A stretch of 25,000 nucleotides of DNA from Chrysomallon squamiferum (GCA_012295275.1 CM022675.1:17204689-17229688); one strand, 5' to 3'; positions 1-21,227 are shown, numbered from the stretch's first letter. Numbers and translations: made by a program. The notes: generated from the letters alone by a model not told the origin.

Positions 1-86
1 TAAGGTGTCACTGACCGGTTAAATGGGATTAATATCACAAAATTTGAAACATTTATTTATATACGTGCAAATAACTGTAAGTTTAT

Positions 87-87
<1 letters not shown>

Positions 88-144
<57 letters not shown>

Positions 145-156
145 TAATAATAATAA

Positions 157-191
<35 letters not shown>
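88..191. repeat. (TAA)n then (TAAA)n microsatellite
   Basis: An uninterrupted AAT/TAA array passes into a run of AAAT tetranucleotides. This is ordinary AT-rich slippage DNA. Confidence 0.95.
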
Positions 192-484
192 ACATAACAG
201 CAAACCTTCACTATAATATGAAGTGATAAATATAACAAAATCTTTGTTAAACCTTTATAGTCATAATCGTATTAACTACTGCTGAACTTGGAAGTAAGAC
301 AGTGTTATAGAAAGACCGCACTGTATTACTTCCAAGGAAGAATTGAAATTCTAATCGCTTCTATTCATTTATGTGGCTATAGTAAATCGAATCAAATTAA
401 GCTAAAATATAGTTTTTACAGATACTGAAACACTGTTGTCCCAACTGTTGTCTTTTGGTCCCAGCATATCAGTACACAGATAGA

Positions 485-525
<41 letters not shown>

Positions 526-1361
526 CAACAACAAAGAAATAAAAATAAAAACTTAATATCAGAATTCAAAATTATGAAATAATTAATGAAGTCATTAAAA
601 GATAGAAATATTAACAATTCTTAAATACATGTTAGAAAATATTTAAATTATTTAGAGAAAACCGTGGGAACTTTTTTGATAGCAATGAGCTTTAAATTTA
701 TGCTTTTCCAAAAATAAACCTGATACCTTGACCCGTAGGTCACCAATTTGAAATAAGTTGAGACAAAAATCCTTGGAGGACCCCAGTACATTAAATGGTG
801 AGTCTCCACCTTCTGTTAGGTGTGTAAAGAAACGTTCGGACACTTTCTTTGTCGTATGCTAATCCGATCCGCGTCGTCTGCTGTTGAAAAAAAGCACTTG
901 CCGTTAACTTCGCCCAAAGGTAAGTGCTTTATATTCGCCTAAAGGTAAGTGCTTTAATTTTTGCAGAATTTAAAAGCAAGTTAAACAAAATGTTTGAGAC
1001 TAGAATAATATAGTTAAGTAAACAAACAAACAAATTAATTAGTAAATAAATAATAAATACGTTAAAAATTAATAATGAAACGATGATCCAGACTAATCGT
1101 ATCTCCTGCCACATCCCAAAACATAAAATAAAACCCTCTCAAAAAAGGAAAAAAAAGAAAAAAGTCCAAAATACGTGAACGAAACCAAGGCATGTTTGAA
1201 AATAAAAAAGAAACAATGAACAAACAAACAACTCTCACACTCACAAAATTTACACCAAAAAGATTTCACCCAAATATGTAATTTAAAATCGATTTTGATT
1301 CAATATTAATTTAAAGAGAAAATAAGGAAAAAAGAAACGTTTATTAATGTTATTCATGATT
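192..1361. other. AT-rich noncoding DNA, no gene seen
   Basis: It contains a second AAT array (about 486-521) and the hairpin cluster at 891-955. A minus-strand open frame at 843-652 begins with GTG, has no recognisable domain, and its only nearby acceptor is poor. Nothing else is supported. Confidence 0.5.
891..955. repeat. Short hairpin plus direct repeat cluster
   Basis: AAAGCACTTGCC (891-902) is the near-perfect inverse of GGTAAGTGCTTT, which appears twice as part of a 24-bp direct repeat (919-930 and 944-955). Origin unknown. Confidence 0.6.
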
Positions 1362-1393
1362 GTAGGACATTTCCCATCGAACATTTGACTTTC

Positions 1394-1452
1394 GGACAGG
1401 GCTCACTGGACAGGGCTCACTGGACAGGGCTACTGGACAGCTGCTCACTGGA
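1394..1452. repeat. 14-bp minisatellite, about four copies
   Basis: Unit GGACAGGGCTCACT occurs perfectly at 1394-1407 and 1408-1421, then with a one-base deletion (1422-1434) and with an altered centre (1435-1449). It lies inside the left end of the MULE-like element and may be expansion of its terminal motif. Confidence 0.75.
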
Positions 1453-1926
1453 TATTGCTCACCTCAAAAGTTAAAGGACATTTGCCCACTACCATTTCTT
1501 AAATATTTTTTTAAGGATATTCTTTGTAATATATGTAACTAGCCTCATTATTAATTGATATAAATAAAATTATTTTCGCATACACGTTTCTTAAATCAGA
1601 ACACATAAAATATTTGTATGCAAGATAACATAATTTTCCAAGGTCAAAAGATTCTTTGATTAGACTCGTTTTGACATTCAATTAAATGAAAGATGGGATT
1701 ATTCTAATTGATGGGATAATTGCACTCAAACTCCCAAAATCACTTGAAATAAACTCTATTTGAATAATCCCACTGAAGTAAATCAAATGCTGGGTTCTTC
1801 TCATTGACTGTTTTTAAAGTTATCTATGTACTCAGTCAGAGCTGTTCCAAATTTGGATTGCTGTGGGAGTTGCATTAGGTCATAGAGACATCGGAACTTG
1901 AAATCATTTCTAAATTCTAATGCAAT

Positions 1927-2106
1927 ATGGAGATTATCAAATTCAACAAAGGCCAAAAACAAAGGTCACGCATGTACGTGCAGATGATCACTGAGGAAGA
2001 CTGGATTCGCTGGGTCTGCTACAAGCAAAGTTCCATTGGATGTAAAGGTGATCTGATATCCAGCGTTGCCTTTCAGTATCCTAGGTCGTTTGTGAATCAC
2101 AACTAG
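1927..2106 (+). pseudogene. FLYWCH zinc-finger fragment, transposase relic (59 aa)
   Basis: An ATG-started frame ends at TAG 2104-2106. Its product has an FNKG motif, then MYV, WIRWVC, CKGDL and a terminal NHN, in the order and rough spacing of the FLYWCH module (FxxxKG, Y, WxC, CKG, HxH-type end). The upstream frame is closed by TAA at 1918-1920 and no catalytic transposase segment follows, so this is a remnant or a small noncanonical exon. It lies between the inverted ends at 1362 and 2277. Alternative: a host gene exon of the FLYWCH family, less likely because no splice context was seen. Confidence 0.5.
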
Positions 2107-2277
2107 TTTCAGCTATGATGATCCAGTTTAACTTTTTTTAAATGTGTAACTAAAATTTCTTATTAGATATAATTTCCGTTTGTCTAGCGACATGGTAATC
2201 GTCGATTTTGGGGGCTGAACAACTGTCCAGTGAGCAACTCTCCGGTTAGAAAAGGTCTTGCTACCAAATGTCCTGAC

Positions 2278-2975
2278 ATCATTACAGATAGCCTTGTTTT
2301 AATTTTGTTACAGGCACTAAAAATATTATAATTGTATATATAAATTAAATAGCATATTGTCATCACTGCGGTAATACTGTAATTATGAATATTATGGAAG
2401 ACTAAACCAATACTGAGTTTTAAACATCGTTATTAGTTTTAATGGTTTATAACTTTAATGCTTGAGAGCAATTACTAATTCCTAATGAATCCTAGATAAA
2501 TATTTTCATTCCTATATGCATATTCATGCGTCTATTTCCTGCAGGCAATCTGGAATCAAGGAGTATCTATTATCTCATTCTTTCTGAGTAAACACCAATA
2601 CAGGAATTAAGTGTACGTCACTATGGTTAATACCTACTGTTTAAACATGTTGTGTAAATATCAGTATTAGACGTCATTTAGGAGCAATGAATATAAATAA
2701 GTATGCTACTATTATCAGTCTTATTCAAAGTAGAAAACAGTCTATAAACAAATTAATTGTTATTACTTATTAATTATAGAAAAAAAACAAAAAAACAACA
2801 ACAGAATATAAATAGTTTATGGTTATGAAAATATTAAGCTTAGATTTTTTTTACCGGAATAGAGACAATTTTACATATACAGAACAAGTTTCATGCATCT
2901 TGCATTTGTTATTGGCGAATTTCAGTTGTAATTTTCTTTAAATACTTCAAAGAAACTTTTGGCTTCTGATTTCAG
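2278..2975. other. Presumed upstream region of gene A
   Basis: AT-rich single-copy-looking sequence between the MULE-like element and the gene A start. It should hold the promoter and any noncoding first exon, but no TATA element or initiator stands out from the background. Confidence 0.35.
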
Positions 2976-2986
2976 AGTAAATCGAA
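2976..2986 (+). promoter_or_regulatory. Probable 5' UTR start of gene A exon after a splice acceptor
   Basis: The 15 bases before the exon read as a pyrimidine-biased tract ending in TTTCAG at 2970-2975, eleven bases before the ATG at 2987. Gene B shows the same arrangement, so a noncoding first exon further upstream is likely in both genes. The upstream exon itself could not be located. Confidence 0.4.
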
Positions 2987-7348
<4,362 letters not shown>

Positions 7349-7935
7349 AAGGGGATGAACACACATTCACCATTCAAGATGGCTATCCAGAGTGATCACA
7401 AACTTGTCAAAGATACTTAAGTTTTAGTTTACTGACGTATTTTTCATATAAAGATACTTTTTTCTATTTATTATATATATTTAGTTTAAATTATCTCCAC
7501 TTATTAATTTAATTACTTTTACCACACACACACACGCACACACACACACACATACACACAGACGTACACAAAAAACACATATAAAACGATTCCTAAAACC
7601 TCGCCGTGCATTAAGTTTTGTACTGAGCTTCCACTTCAGATATAGAAAATCAACAATTTACGCTTATATAATACAAGTAGATTACTTAGTGTAACTAACA
7701 CTAAACATTTTGTTTTCTGGGCTTATGTACTTTGTCCAAGCCTTAATTTTGGCTTAATATTAAACCCAGATATAAATCTATAATGTTGTGACCAATAGAA
7801 AATTGTTTTTTTGCTGTTAATGAAATTACTGTAAAACAACTAGTTACATTATTTATTTAGAAATATATTTTTTTCTAGATAATTTGTTATTGTATATATG
7901 TTTTTGAATATATGTGTATTAGTGTATATTAATGT

Positions 7936-7941
7936 AATAAA
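7936..7941 (+). terminator. Polyadenylation signal AATAAA, gene A
   Basis: A canonical AATAAA lies about 590 bases after the gene A stop codon and is followed within 20 bases by a T/G-rich stretch (TGTTGCTTGTTTTA), as expected for cleavage. The 3' UTR would span 7349 to about 7960 and contains a CA array at about 7526-7560. Confidence 0.45.
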
Positions 7942-8376
7942 GTTATTTAGATATGTTGCTTGTTTTATGATTAATAAGATTTTTTTTATTCTGACATAAT
8001 AGAAATTATAATAAAGCTCAATGAAGATAAAAATACTAAAGTAAGACCAGATGCCATGTATTTATATTACTATAAATAAAGAAAATGTTAAAAACACATT
8101 GCTCTAGATATGATCCGTACTAATATGGTAGAAGAAACGCATTGTTATTCCTATACACTGAACCGTTGTCTATGTGTTTGTGTGTTTGTGACTGCTAGGA
8201 GCATCCGACGTCATTCACGTTTTTGTAGCTTGTAATGCATTAAAATGTTTCGTCAGATACGTCTATTGAAGATTTTGCTAATTTGTGAAGAAAGGCAGCA
8301 GGCCTTCTATCTCATACATATACATTCTAATATTTATAATAGCATTAACAGCGTATCTAAATGTTCCCTGGTAGTC

Positions 8377-8380
<4 letters not shown>

Positions 8381-8464
<84 letters not shown>
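8381..8464. repeat. (TC)n microsatellite
   Basis: An uninterrupted array of about 42 dinucleotides between the two ZP genes. Open frames through it on both strands are slippage artefacts (Ser-Leu or Arg-Glu repeats). Confidence 0.97.
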
Positions 8465-8467
<3 letters not shown>

Positions 8468-8881
8468 CTTGAGCAAAATAATATAAAAATAACCTTTGGC
8501 TCTTCGTTTAATAACATAAGGGTCAATTTTATGTCATAGGTACTGATAATTATGATAAGACACAACCATACGTGACACATATATATTTTCTTAATAGCGT
8601 CAATATTTTAGTATTATTGAGTGTCAAAAAAATCTCTAATATTTTAAAAAGAGAGTACAGAGATAAGTTTGAATTAATAGTTCTTAATGCAGAAGATTGA
8701 CGTGTTCTATCAAGCAAGATATTAAAAACATGTTTACTTCATAAATATCAGGTTATACTATGATAATAAACTGTCCACTTTTCTACATTTAGTTATCAGT
8801 GACTTTCAAATACATTTCAAACTGAACGGTAGGTTTCAAATTCGGATGAACACCCGACGTTCCTGCTTTTTAATAAATCTT

Positions 8882-9048
8882 AAAAAGTGGAAATTATCTT
8901 AATCGAATGCTGAATGGCCTAGAAATATTTCACCGATATATTTAACTTTTATATACATTAAAAGTGGAAATTATCTTAATCGAATGCTGAATGGCCTAGA
9001 AATATTTCACCGATATATTTAACTTTTATATACATTAAAAGTGGAAAT
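8882..9048. repeat. 77-bp tandem duplication
   Basis: A 77-base unit beginning AAAAGTGGAAATTATC is present twice without visible mismatch, followed by the first 12 bases of a third copy. The high identity implies a recent event. It lies in intergenic DNA. Confidence 0.9.
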
Positions 9049-9510
9049 ATAAAGACTGAACGAATAATTCAGTACAGATGATAATCAAATTAAAGAAAAA
9101 ATCTTAACAAGTCAGTTAATGTAACTTTCCATTAATGAAATAAGTAGAATGTGTGACACTTTGAATATATTTATTTAAAATATATTTGTAAATTTTTATA
9201 TCTTAAAAAAACCTATGAATACTGCACCTTTTAATCACTGAACTATAGCCTTTCTTCAAACAATACATTTCAACCTTTAATACTGCTTAAGGATAACAAT
9301 GTCCTATCTATACCCTTTCTTCAGGTTTCGTCCCCCTCCTTATCTTTCTTCTTTTTTTATAAAATATTTCCGCGTTCTTCTTTTTTCAGTTCCTTATTTT
9401 TATTTCTTAAAAGTCAAGTTTCATGTTTTAATATACCTTAAACTGAAATATGCTGCTTTCCTCATCTGTTAATTTATATTAGATAACGACTTTAACTAAG
9501 CCCAGTGTTT

Positions 9511-9549
<39 letters not shown>

Positions 9550-9628
9550 ATACTGGAACATCATGAAACATTAATTTATTTTTAAATCAAAAAATTAATT
9601 TAATCAGCTAGAATTAAATATTTTGATT

Positions 9629-9875
9629 AATAATAGTAATAATAATAATAATAATGATAATAATAATAATGATGATGATAATAATAATAATAATAATAAT
9701 AGTAATAATAACAATAATAATAACGTAAATTGATATATACGTTTTCTTTTATTGCAGTAAATTGCTACATTATATGTATTTGAATATAGGGATGCATTAG
9801 ATGAATTAAAAAGTTTAGACTTATACTTGTGCTAATAAATAAATAAGCAAACAAACAAACAAACAAACAAACAAA

Positions 9876-9909
<34 letters not shown>
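9629..9909. repeat. AAT/GAT and AAAC/AAAT microsatellites
   Basis: Two arrays separated by about 110 bases of ordinary sequence. The first mixes AAT with GAT and AAC variants; the second changes from AAAC to AAAT units. Confidence 0.9.
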
Positions 9910-9910
<1 letters not shown>

Positions 9911-10250
9911 CTACGTTAAGTAGTCATATGGTTATTTAAAACCAGATCAATGAGATCATTATAGAAATCACTTTCCATATATACCATTTTATAATCAAAC
10001 AGTCTCCAGAATTTCTGATCCTTCGAGGATCTTTCGTTGTGTGTGCATTATAGAAATGACTACTCAATACTTTGTATAGAATGTAATGAATGGTGCTTGT
10101 AAAGTATATTATAATATAATTAAAACTTAATAAAATTTAAATAACACAATTTCTATAACTCATTACGAATACGCTAACTATCTGATGTAAACTGTCTGTT
10201 TTATATTAATTTAAAAGTATGAAATGAAAATTGATTTTCTAACCAAATGT

Positions 10251-10256
10251 TTTAAT
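10251..10256 (-). terminator. Possible polyadenylation signal ATTAAA, gene B
   Basis: On the minus strand this reads ATTAAA, the commonest variant hexamer, about 100 bases after the gene B stop codon. No canonical AATAAA was found nearer on that strand. AT-richness makes chance matches likely. Confidence 0.25.
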
Positions 10257-10355
10257 AATAATTTATAAAAGAAACTGGGAGTTTCCTTTCTCTTTTCAAT
10301 TACTGGAAATTCTAAAAAAAAAGAAGAAATCCCTATTTTCTTACTCCACTTGTTT

Positions 10356-15250
<4,895 letters not shown>

Positions 15251-15594
15251 CTGAAAAATAAGTAAAAAAGAAATATTTATATGTATAGTAGTATCTAGAT
15301 TTTATTTTATTGTTTTGTTTCAAATAATCGAGATCAAAAGATTGTTTAATAATTCTTAAAATACTGTTGTATGAATATAGGTTCTTCATACACTTGTATC
15401 TTTAAAATGAGAGACAGGAATCCCGTTAGTCATTCACAAAAACAATAAAATTCCTCAAGCTTATGATTTAACGAATAAATTACAGCATTCTTTTCTTAAT
15501 AACATCAAGTACGACCATTTAAAACAAATACTACAGAAAGGCCGTGAACAAAACGCTTAAAAGTTTTAATTAAATCAATGAACAAATAGAACCA

Positions 15595-15629
<35 letters not shown>

Positions 15630-17560
15630 ATTAGAATGCAGTTTAAAATTGAAAAGTATAATCATAAACTAAACAATAAGATAAATATACTAAAATTGTT
15701 TTACAACCCATTACTCGACATCGTTGCAGTCATTTTCAACTCAGCTTACAGTTTTCATGCACCACATTTCGTAACCGATAAACGTCCTTACTCTCGTTCG
15801 TTCTTTTATTCATTAATTCTTTCGCAAGAAATAAATACAAGTAAACAGCAAAGATTATTTAGCAAACAATTCCAATCAGTCTAATCTGAGGCATACCTAA
15901 TAGACAAATTCAGGACAACATTTCAATAGAATGCATTAAAAATTTTGACCCTATTTTGTATAATAAGAACCTTCTTTTTGAAATGTAAAAGTTAATGAAG
16001 CCATAAGTAAGCAGCAGTGCCTTACAGTACCTTACCGTACGAAGTCAGGATGTACAACACCACGCCTTGCCAGAACCACGCTATCACAGTTCACGTTACA
16101 GAATTCAATACTACAAATTCTACCGTACTATTCCACAGTACATCAGACTATAACCCACGAATATTATACAAGGCTAACCTAGACGTTCTTGGTTATGTTC
16201 TTCGGGGTAACATACTTCACACTACAAAACTATTCCATTCCAAAAATTGATTTATTATAAATGGCAAGTATCACCTTGTTTTAGTTTGGAAAACCTCCAC
16301 TTCAAGATATTTGAGCCAAATGAATTTCTTCTAAATTATATGCTTTAAGTTAAATAGGTATGACTTTGAAGGCAGCATGATAAAAATTAAACAATTAAAA
16401 TTCTTTAGGATTATTTTTTTCTCCTAATCCATATGGAAATTTCTAAGGACGCTAATCACCACTGCAGTGTCTCGGAGACGGCAGAAATCTGTGTGGGTCT
16501 TTGTTGTTGTTAATAAATCTTAAATAAGTGCCACGAAAATAAATCGGAAGTTTCTGTGAAAGAAAAATCAATGTGTACCCCTACAGCGCCGACAGGAGTT
16601 TTATGAGAAACTTGACTTTTATAGATGAAAATCTATAACCGGTTTTGAAATAAATCAGATTCAATTACCTAGCAAACACAACTCAGCCTCAATATTATTT
16701 TTCCACGTTTTGACACGTAATACATTATTATTATAAAAAAGGATATCTAACTGTATGTATGCAAATACATATCTGTAACATACGTACGAACGTATGTGTG
16801 TATGTATATATGTATATTGGTGCGTTTGTATATTTTTTTATGTGTGTGTTTGTAAGTATGATACGGTGTATGTGCCTGTATATACAGATAGACATTAAAT
16901 TAATATTTTTTTCTGGTAAAATTACGTCTTCGTAAATAAATGAATAAATTCATAAATAATCATTTTTATTATTATAATTGTGGGTACTAGCAGCAAGAGT
17001 AGTAGTAGTAGTACATAAGAACGAAAATAAAGCAATAAGTACTTACGATTTTAGTAAGGAGAAAACTTACGGTATTAACTCTGAAAGCAGAATCAAGGTA
17101 TTAAGTTTTATCTGCATAAAGCGATACATTTCTTTTTCTAATTATTTAAAAAAAAAAAAAAAAAAATGTTTTTGTTTTGTTTGTTAGACAAAATAAAAGT
17201 TGGAATGGAAATTCAGAATTAATAACACTCATTATTGTTAGAATGGAGCACTCAAAATAACTATTTCACAGTTATAATATGGCTTTTTCTCAAAGTATGA
17301 GAAAAACGATTACTGTTACTACGTAAACATTTATTATGAAGGTGGTGAACATTATTGTGTTCAATTCATGGCCAGGCTTGCAATGAGGTTAATATTCATT
17401 TCTTTGAGAGTATCGCACTCTGGTGTAATAATCTTAATGATATATCGCTGTTTAGATTTAGGTTCTGTGTGTTTATTGATTTCTTATAAAATTATTACGT
17501 TTCACTGGCAGTACAGCGATTAATGGTCTTTGAGAAATTAGCAATTCTGAACAGTGGAGT
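15251..17560. other. Upstream flank of gene B, no gene seen
   Basis: It includes an AAAT array (about 15594-15631), TATG-rich stretches (about 16750-16880) and a poly-A run (about 17148-17166). The segment 16010-16240 is richer in G+C and has a plus-strand open frame of 77 codons, but no domain, splice context or codon pattern supports it. A noncoding first exon of gene B should lie here. Confidence 0.4.
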
Positions 17561-17565
17561 GTTTA

Positions 17566-17766
17566 GGAGTGGTTAGCTATATGGTTAGAATGGCCTCAGG
17601 TGCATTGGATTTCGGGTCAAACATCCTTACTCCTTTAATTTAACTATATCCGTTTCAACCGGGTTCCAAAGACTTGTATTAAAGGCCGTAGTAAAGTCTA
17701 TAAAGAAGACAATGTACTGGTAATGGAAAGAAATCGTGATTTTTGCCCCGTATTATTAAAAAAAAG
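17566..17766 (+). mobile_element. Candidate tRNA-derived SINE
   Basis: A box-A-like stretch TTAGCTATATGGTTAGA (about 17573-17589) is followed after about 25 bases by a box-B-like GGGTCAAACATCC (17614-17626), the internal promoter layout of a tRNA-derived SINE. The segment ends in a short ATTATTAAAAAAAA tail. Both boxes depart from consensus, so it would be a decayed copy. No flanking duplication was identified. Confidence 0.35.
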
Positions 17767-17818
17767 GAAAAGATATCTAATTGTATGTATGTATGTTTGT
17801 TTATTTGTTAGTGTAGAT

Positions 17819-18176
17819 CAGTGGTTCTCAAAGGGTGTGCCTGGAGACATGCTTAGGCGTGCCCCACGAAATTAGGATTTTCCTCTCTCACCAACATCAA
17901 GTGCGAAAAAAGATCAAATCTTCGGTCTGCTGACGAAGAAATGAGTTTGCTAATCATACATACGCCCCAACATTGAAGAAATTGCCAAGACACGTCAGGC
18001 TCATACTTCTCATCAGCACAAAATAGATGATGAATAAAGGTATACAACCTTCTTTCAGTTATTTCTGTATTTTTTTACATTTTGCATCATAATTCTTAGC
18101 ATTTTGTGTGTAGTGTGCCCGCAATTTTTTGTAAGGCTTCAAGTGTGCCCGACTTCAAAAAGCTTGAGAACCGCTG
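17819..18176. mobile_element. Nonautonomous hAT transposon with 8-bp target-site duplication
   Basis: The left end is CAGTGGTTCTCAAAGG and the right end, on the minus strand, is CAGCGGTTCTCAAGC, matching the terminal repeats of hAT (Charlie/buster-like) elements. Both ends are flanked by the same octamer GTGTAGAT (17811-17818 and 18177-18184), the duplication size made by hAT transposases. The 358-base interior retains what looks like the last codons of a transposase (17966-18037). Confidence 0.85.
17966..18037 (+). pseudogene. Relic of hAT transposase C-terminus
   Basis: The frame reads PNIEEIARTRQAHTSHQHKIDDE with a TAA stop. The pattern (PxI, then a K/R-QAH or QAQ, then SH near the stop) resembles the C-terminal end of buster-type hAT transposases and their domesticated relatives. 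The matching upstream residues are in another frame, consistent with decay after internal deletion. Confidence 0.4.
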
Positions 18177-18760
18177 GTGTAGATTTATGTGTGTACGTGT
18201 GTTTGTATGAACTAATGTATTTTTTCTTCTTGTTGTTTTTCTATGCTGTTTACAGCAAATCGAAATTTAATTTGTTATCTTTGTTAGATGTTATTATTTG
18301 TCTACGACACCGAAAAATACTTATTTAAGTTTAAACTTAAGTTACAAATGCACGAAAGTTGAAAAAGGTGGATTTAATTTAATATAAATTCCTCACGAAC
18401 GTTTTAGATTGTTTTGCACTGATAACTGTTGTAATATATATCTATCAGAATTTCAAACAACAAATCCTATTATTACTATACTAATTCATTATTCGTCGTT
18501 TCAGCGCCATTTTGGATAGACTGCCGCTTTTTAGTTTAAACCACCGATCTGTTGTTCGAGTGGATGGATTTCTCGTGTAATGGCAGAGAGAACTAATCCA
18601 GTAAATTAAGTAACAAAACAAAGTAAATCAGGTGACAAGACTGTAACATGGCAAATGAAACAAAATGTGTGAAACGATCGTGACTGTCTGCAGCGGCAAA
18701 TTTTTATTAAGACCATTTTTTTTCTCTGATTATTTCTTTATTACCGCTCTCTTGAAATGT

Positions 18761-18835
18761 GTGCATGCGTTTGTGTATGTGTATGCATGCATGTGTGTGT
18801 GTATGTGTGTGTGCATTTGTGAGTGGGTGTGTTTA

Positions 18836-18870
<35 letters not shown>

Positions 18871-18905
18871 GTGTGTGTATGTGTGTGTATGTGTGTATGT
18901 ATGTG
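18761..18905. repeat. GT/GTAT microsatellite
   Basis: Long GT-rich array with TATG variants. Open Cys-Val frames across it are artefacts. Confidence 0.9.
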
Positions 18906-19337
18906 TCAATCAGAGTAAATCTCTTCAGATTTAAACGTCTTATTTTGTGAATTTCTCTCCAATTCCTAACATTATTCAGTCAAAAATATATATTTCCAAA
19001 TTTAAAATAAATTTTTTGTTATAAACTGCATATTATCACCTCGAGTTTCTTCCTTATATCTTCAATGAAAAATAATTTGTTTCCATGTCAAATAAAATAA
19101 TGAAAAAAATTATATTTGATTCCCGTCCTGGTACAATGAGATAAAAACTTCGTCTCGATAACCAAGTAAAATATTTTATTTCATTATATTATTATATAGT
19201 AAGAAGAATTTCTTCAAAGATGATTCTATGTTATTTAATAAATAAATAAATAAAATAAAATACCCCATATATCTGTGGCTGCTTTCACGTACTTTGTTAT
19301 TATTATTAGCTGAAATGATAGGTTACAATGAAATCGT

Positions 19338-19417
<80 letters not shown>

Positions 19418-19977
19418 TTCATAGACTGAAATCAGTATTAGTCTTATTCGTTCTTTTAAAAGTAATTAACAGCTGATTTTATCTGAGTGTTTTAAATTTC
19501 GTTTGAGTGATTCCTTTATGTTTACAAAGTTAAAACAATATCAGTTGTAAATATACCGAACAGTCTGACGAGATTCATTCAGTTTAAACATCATAAATTA
19601 CAAAATCGTGGTCAGGGTCCAGGCATATTATCGGCCACAAAATACTCGCGTCTCAAAAACCACAGTTTGAAACTTTCTAAAAAGGTATATGCTGAAAGAC
19701 ATGGATGTTGTCCGTTCAGTATCTCTAGTAGATTTTTCATAATATGATATCGAAAATCCCAATTTCGGAATGTAATAATGTCGTCTTATCATTAGTGTAT
19801 TTGAACACTCGATTGGCAAAGTCCTCAGCAGTGCAGTTTCGATATCTAATTTTGATTTTAGCCTTATGTACAGATATCAAGAGTAACTTGAAGTATTGAC
19901 CAGTAATCACGTGAATTGTTAGAAAGAGTAAAAATGTAGTTCTTTTTACTCATTCATTCATTCATTCTTCTTCTTAT

Positions 19978-20030
<53 letters not shown>

Positions 20031-21221
20031 TTATTATAATTATTATTGTTATTATTATTGTTGTTGTTATAATTACTAATTCTATTACGCTATGAAAGCT
20101 ATTACTAACTGCTATTATAACTATCACCACTTTCTACAACTACTACTACAACTACTACTACTATTACTATTACTACTATTATTGTTATTAACATTCTTTT
20201 AGAATGGTTGTCTTTACTGAACTTTGATGTTCGGCAAGATGTTTTACAAAACATTTATCACATTTAAAAAGATTGTTTTATCTTTACAACCTGCGTTTAG
20301 TTGCGTTTTCATTTGCATTATTAGAGAAAACATTTTTAAAGTGCGCTAGTCTGTTTGTTAGCGGTACTCTCTGTTTTATATCTTAGAATTATCTACAGTA
20401 TAACATTATTTTTTGTACACTGACAATGCCGCCCGCTATACGACTGCGGCAAAATTTATTGAATCTGCTGTCCATCAGGGAAAATAAAAACCGTGAATTA
20501 AATTAATTTGGTTCTTTACTTTAATCTAATTTTAAATTATATTTAGTTTTGTATATCATATTAATTATTCATATTAAGGTTTATATTATTTCTAACGCCC
20601 TTAGGAAAATCCGAATTTTTGACTGTCCGGACAATAGAAAAGGTTGCAGAGGTGAGGTTGTTTTCTTTTCTTTCTTATTTATTTATTTTTTGTATATTTA
20701 TTTATTTATTTATTTTTGTTAAAATTCAGAATCTGTTTACACATTAACCTTTTCAGCAACACGAGCTGGATAAAAAGCCAACACATAGCAATGATAATTC
20801 ACACTAGAGAGAAAAGGTGTTTAGACAAACAAACTGCACAATAACCGTTCCATCACTGGTGTCAGCAACAAAGAAAACAAATCTATCACATTTTAATTAA
20901 CGATACCGAGAAATGTTCAAAACATATTAAGCGTATAATAATTGTTTACATCTTTTGTCTTCAGATACACGTCTGTCTTGTAAATCAAACAGTATTACAT
21001 AAACTTCGTTTCGTAATTTAATTAATCTTGAAGATCTCATTTTAAAAAAAGAAAAACAAATATTCATTCATATACATAATAGTAGGTATGTCATGAATAT
21101 ACTGTAATTATACACCTGATAAAAAATTGCATTTATTTTTCATTGTAACTAAATTAATTTACATAATGTAGAAATGTTTTGAAGTGAGACACTACGATAT
21201 CACAATAATGACTGTAAACGT
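18906..21221. other. Gene-poor AT-rich DNA with microsatellites
   Basis: Contains a CT array running into CA (about 19340-19417), CTA arrays (about 19977-20030 and 20135-20180), and AT-rich unique sequence. No exon or named element was recognised. Confidence 0.5.
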
Positions 21222-21227
21222 TTTATT
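21222..21227 (-). terminator. Possible polyadenylation signal AATAAA, gene C
   Basis: The minus strand reads AATAAA about 185 bases after the gene C stop, followed by a GT-bearing stretch (TGTGATATCGTAGTGTC). The 3' UTR this implies contains the 40-bp triplication at 21241-21360. Confidence 0.35.

Larger units (their letters stand above)
1362..2277. mobile_element. Decayed MULE-like DNA transposon with imperfect inverted ends and a FLYWCH relic
   Basis: The left end begins GTAGGACATTT and continues to GCTCACTGGACAG at about 1401-1413. The right end, read on the minus strand from 2277, begins GTCAGGACATTT and reaches GCTCACTGGACAG after a similar distance (about 52 versus 55 bases). The two ends are therefore imperfect terminal inverted repeats. 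Inside is a short frame encoding a FLYWCH-like zinc finger (1927-2106), a domain often carried by Mutator-like transposases. No clear target-site duplication was found, so the exact borders are uncertain. Confidence 0.5.
7949..10250. other. Tail-to-tail intergenic region between genes A and B
   Basis: It holds the CT array (8381-8464), the 77-bp duplication (8882-9048), a GT array (about 9515-9541), AAT/GAT arrays (about 9629-9725) and AAAC/AAAT arrays (about 9837-9909). No coding exon was recognised on either strand. Confidence 0.6.

Noticed and set aside
652-843. Minus-strand open frame of 63 codons, possible exon
   Set aside because: It starts at GTG, matches no family I know, its upstream frame is closed within about 20 bases, and the only possible acceptor (GATTAG) lacks a pyrimidine tract.
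16017-16250. Plus-strand 77-codon frame in a slightly GC-richer stretch upstream of gene B
   Set aside because: No domain, no homology I recognise, and no splice partner; kept only as a note in the flank description.
18665-18950. Cys/Val-rich frames
   Set aside because: They arise from the GT/GTAT microsatellite.
19977-20030. CRISPR-like regular repeat
   Set aside because: It is a plain CTA trinucleotide array with no spacers, in eukaryotic DNA.
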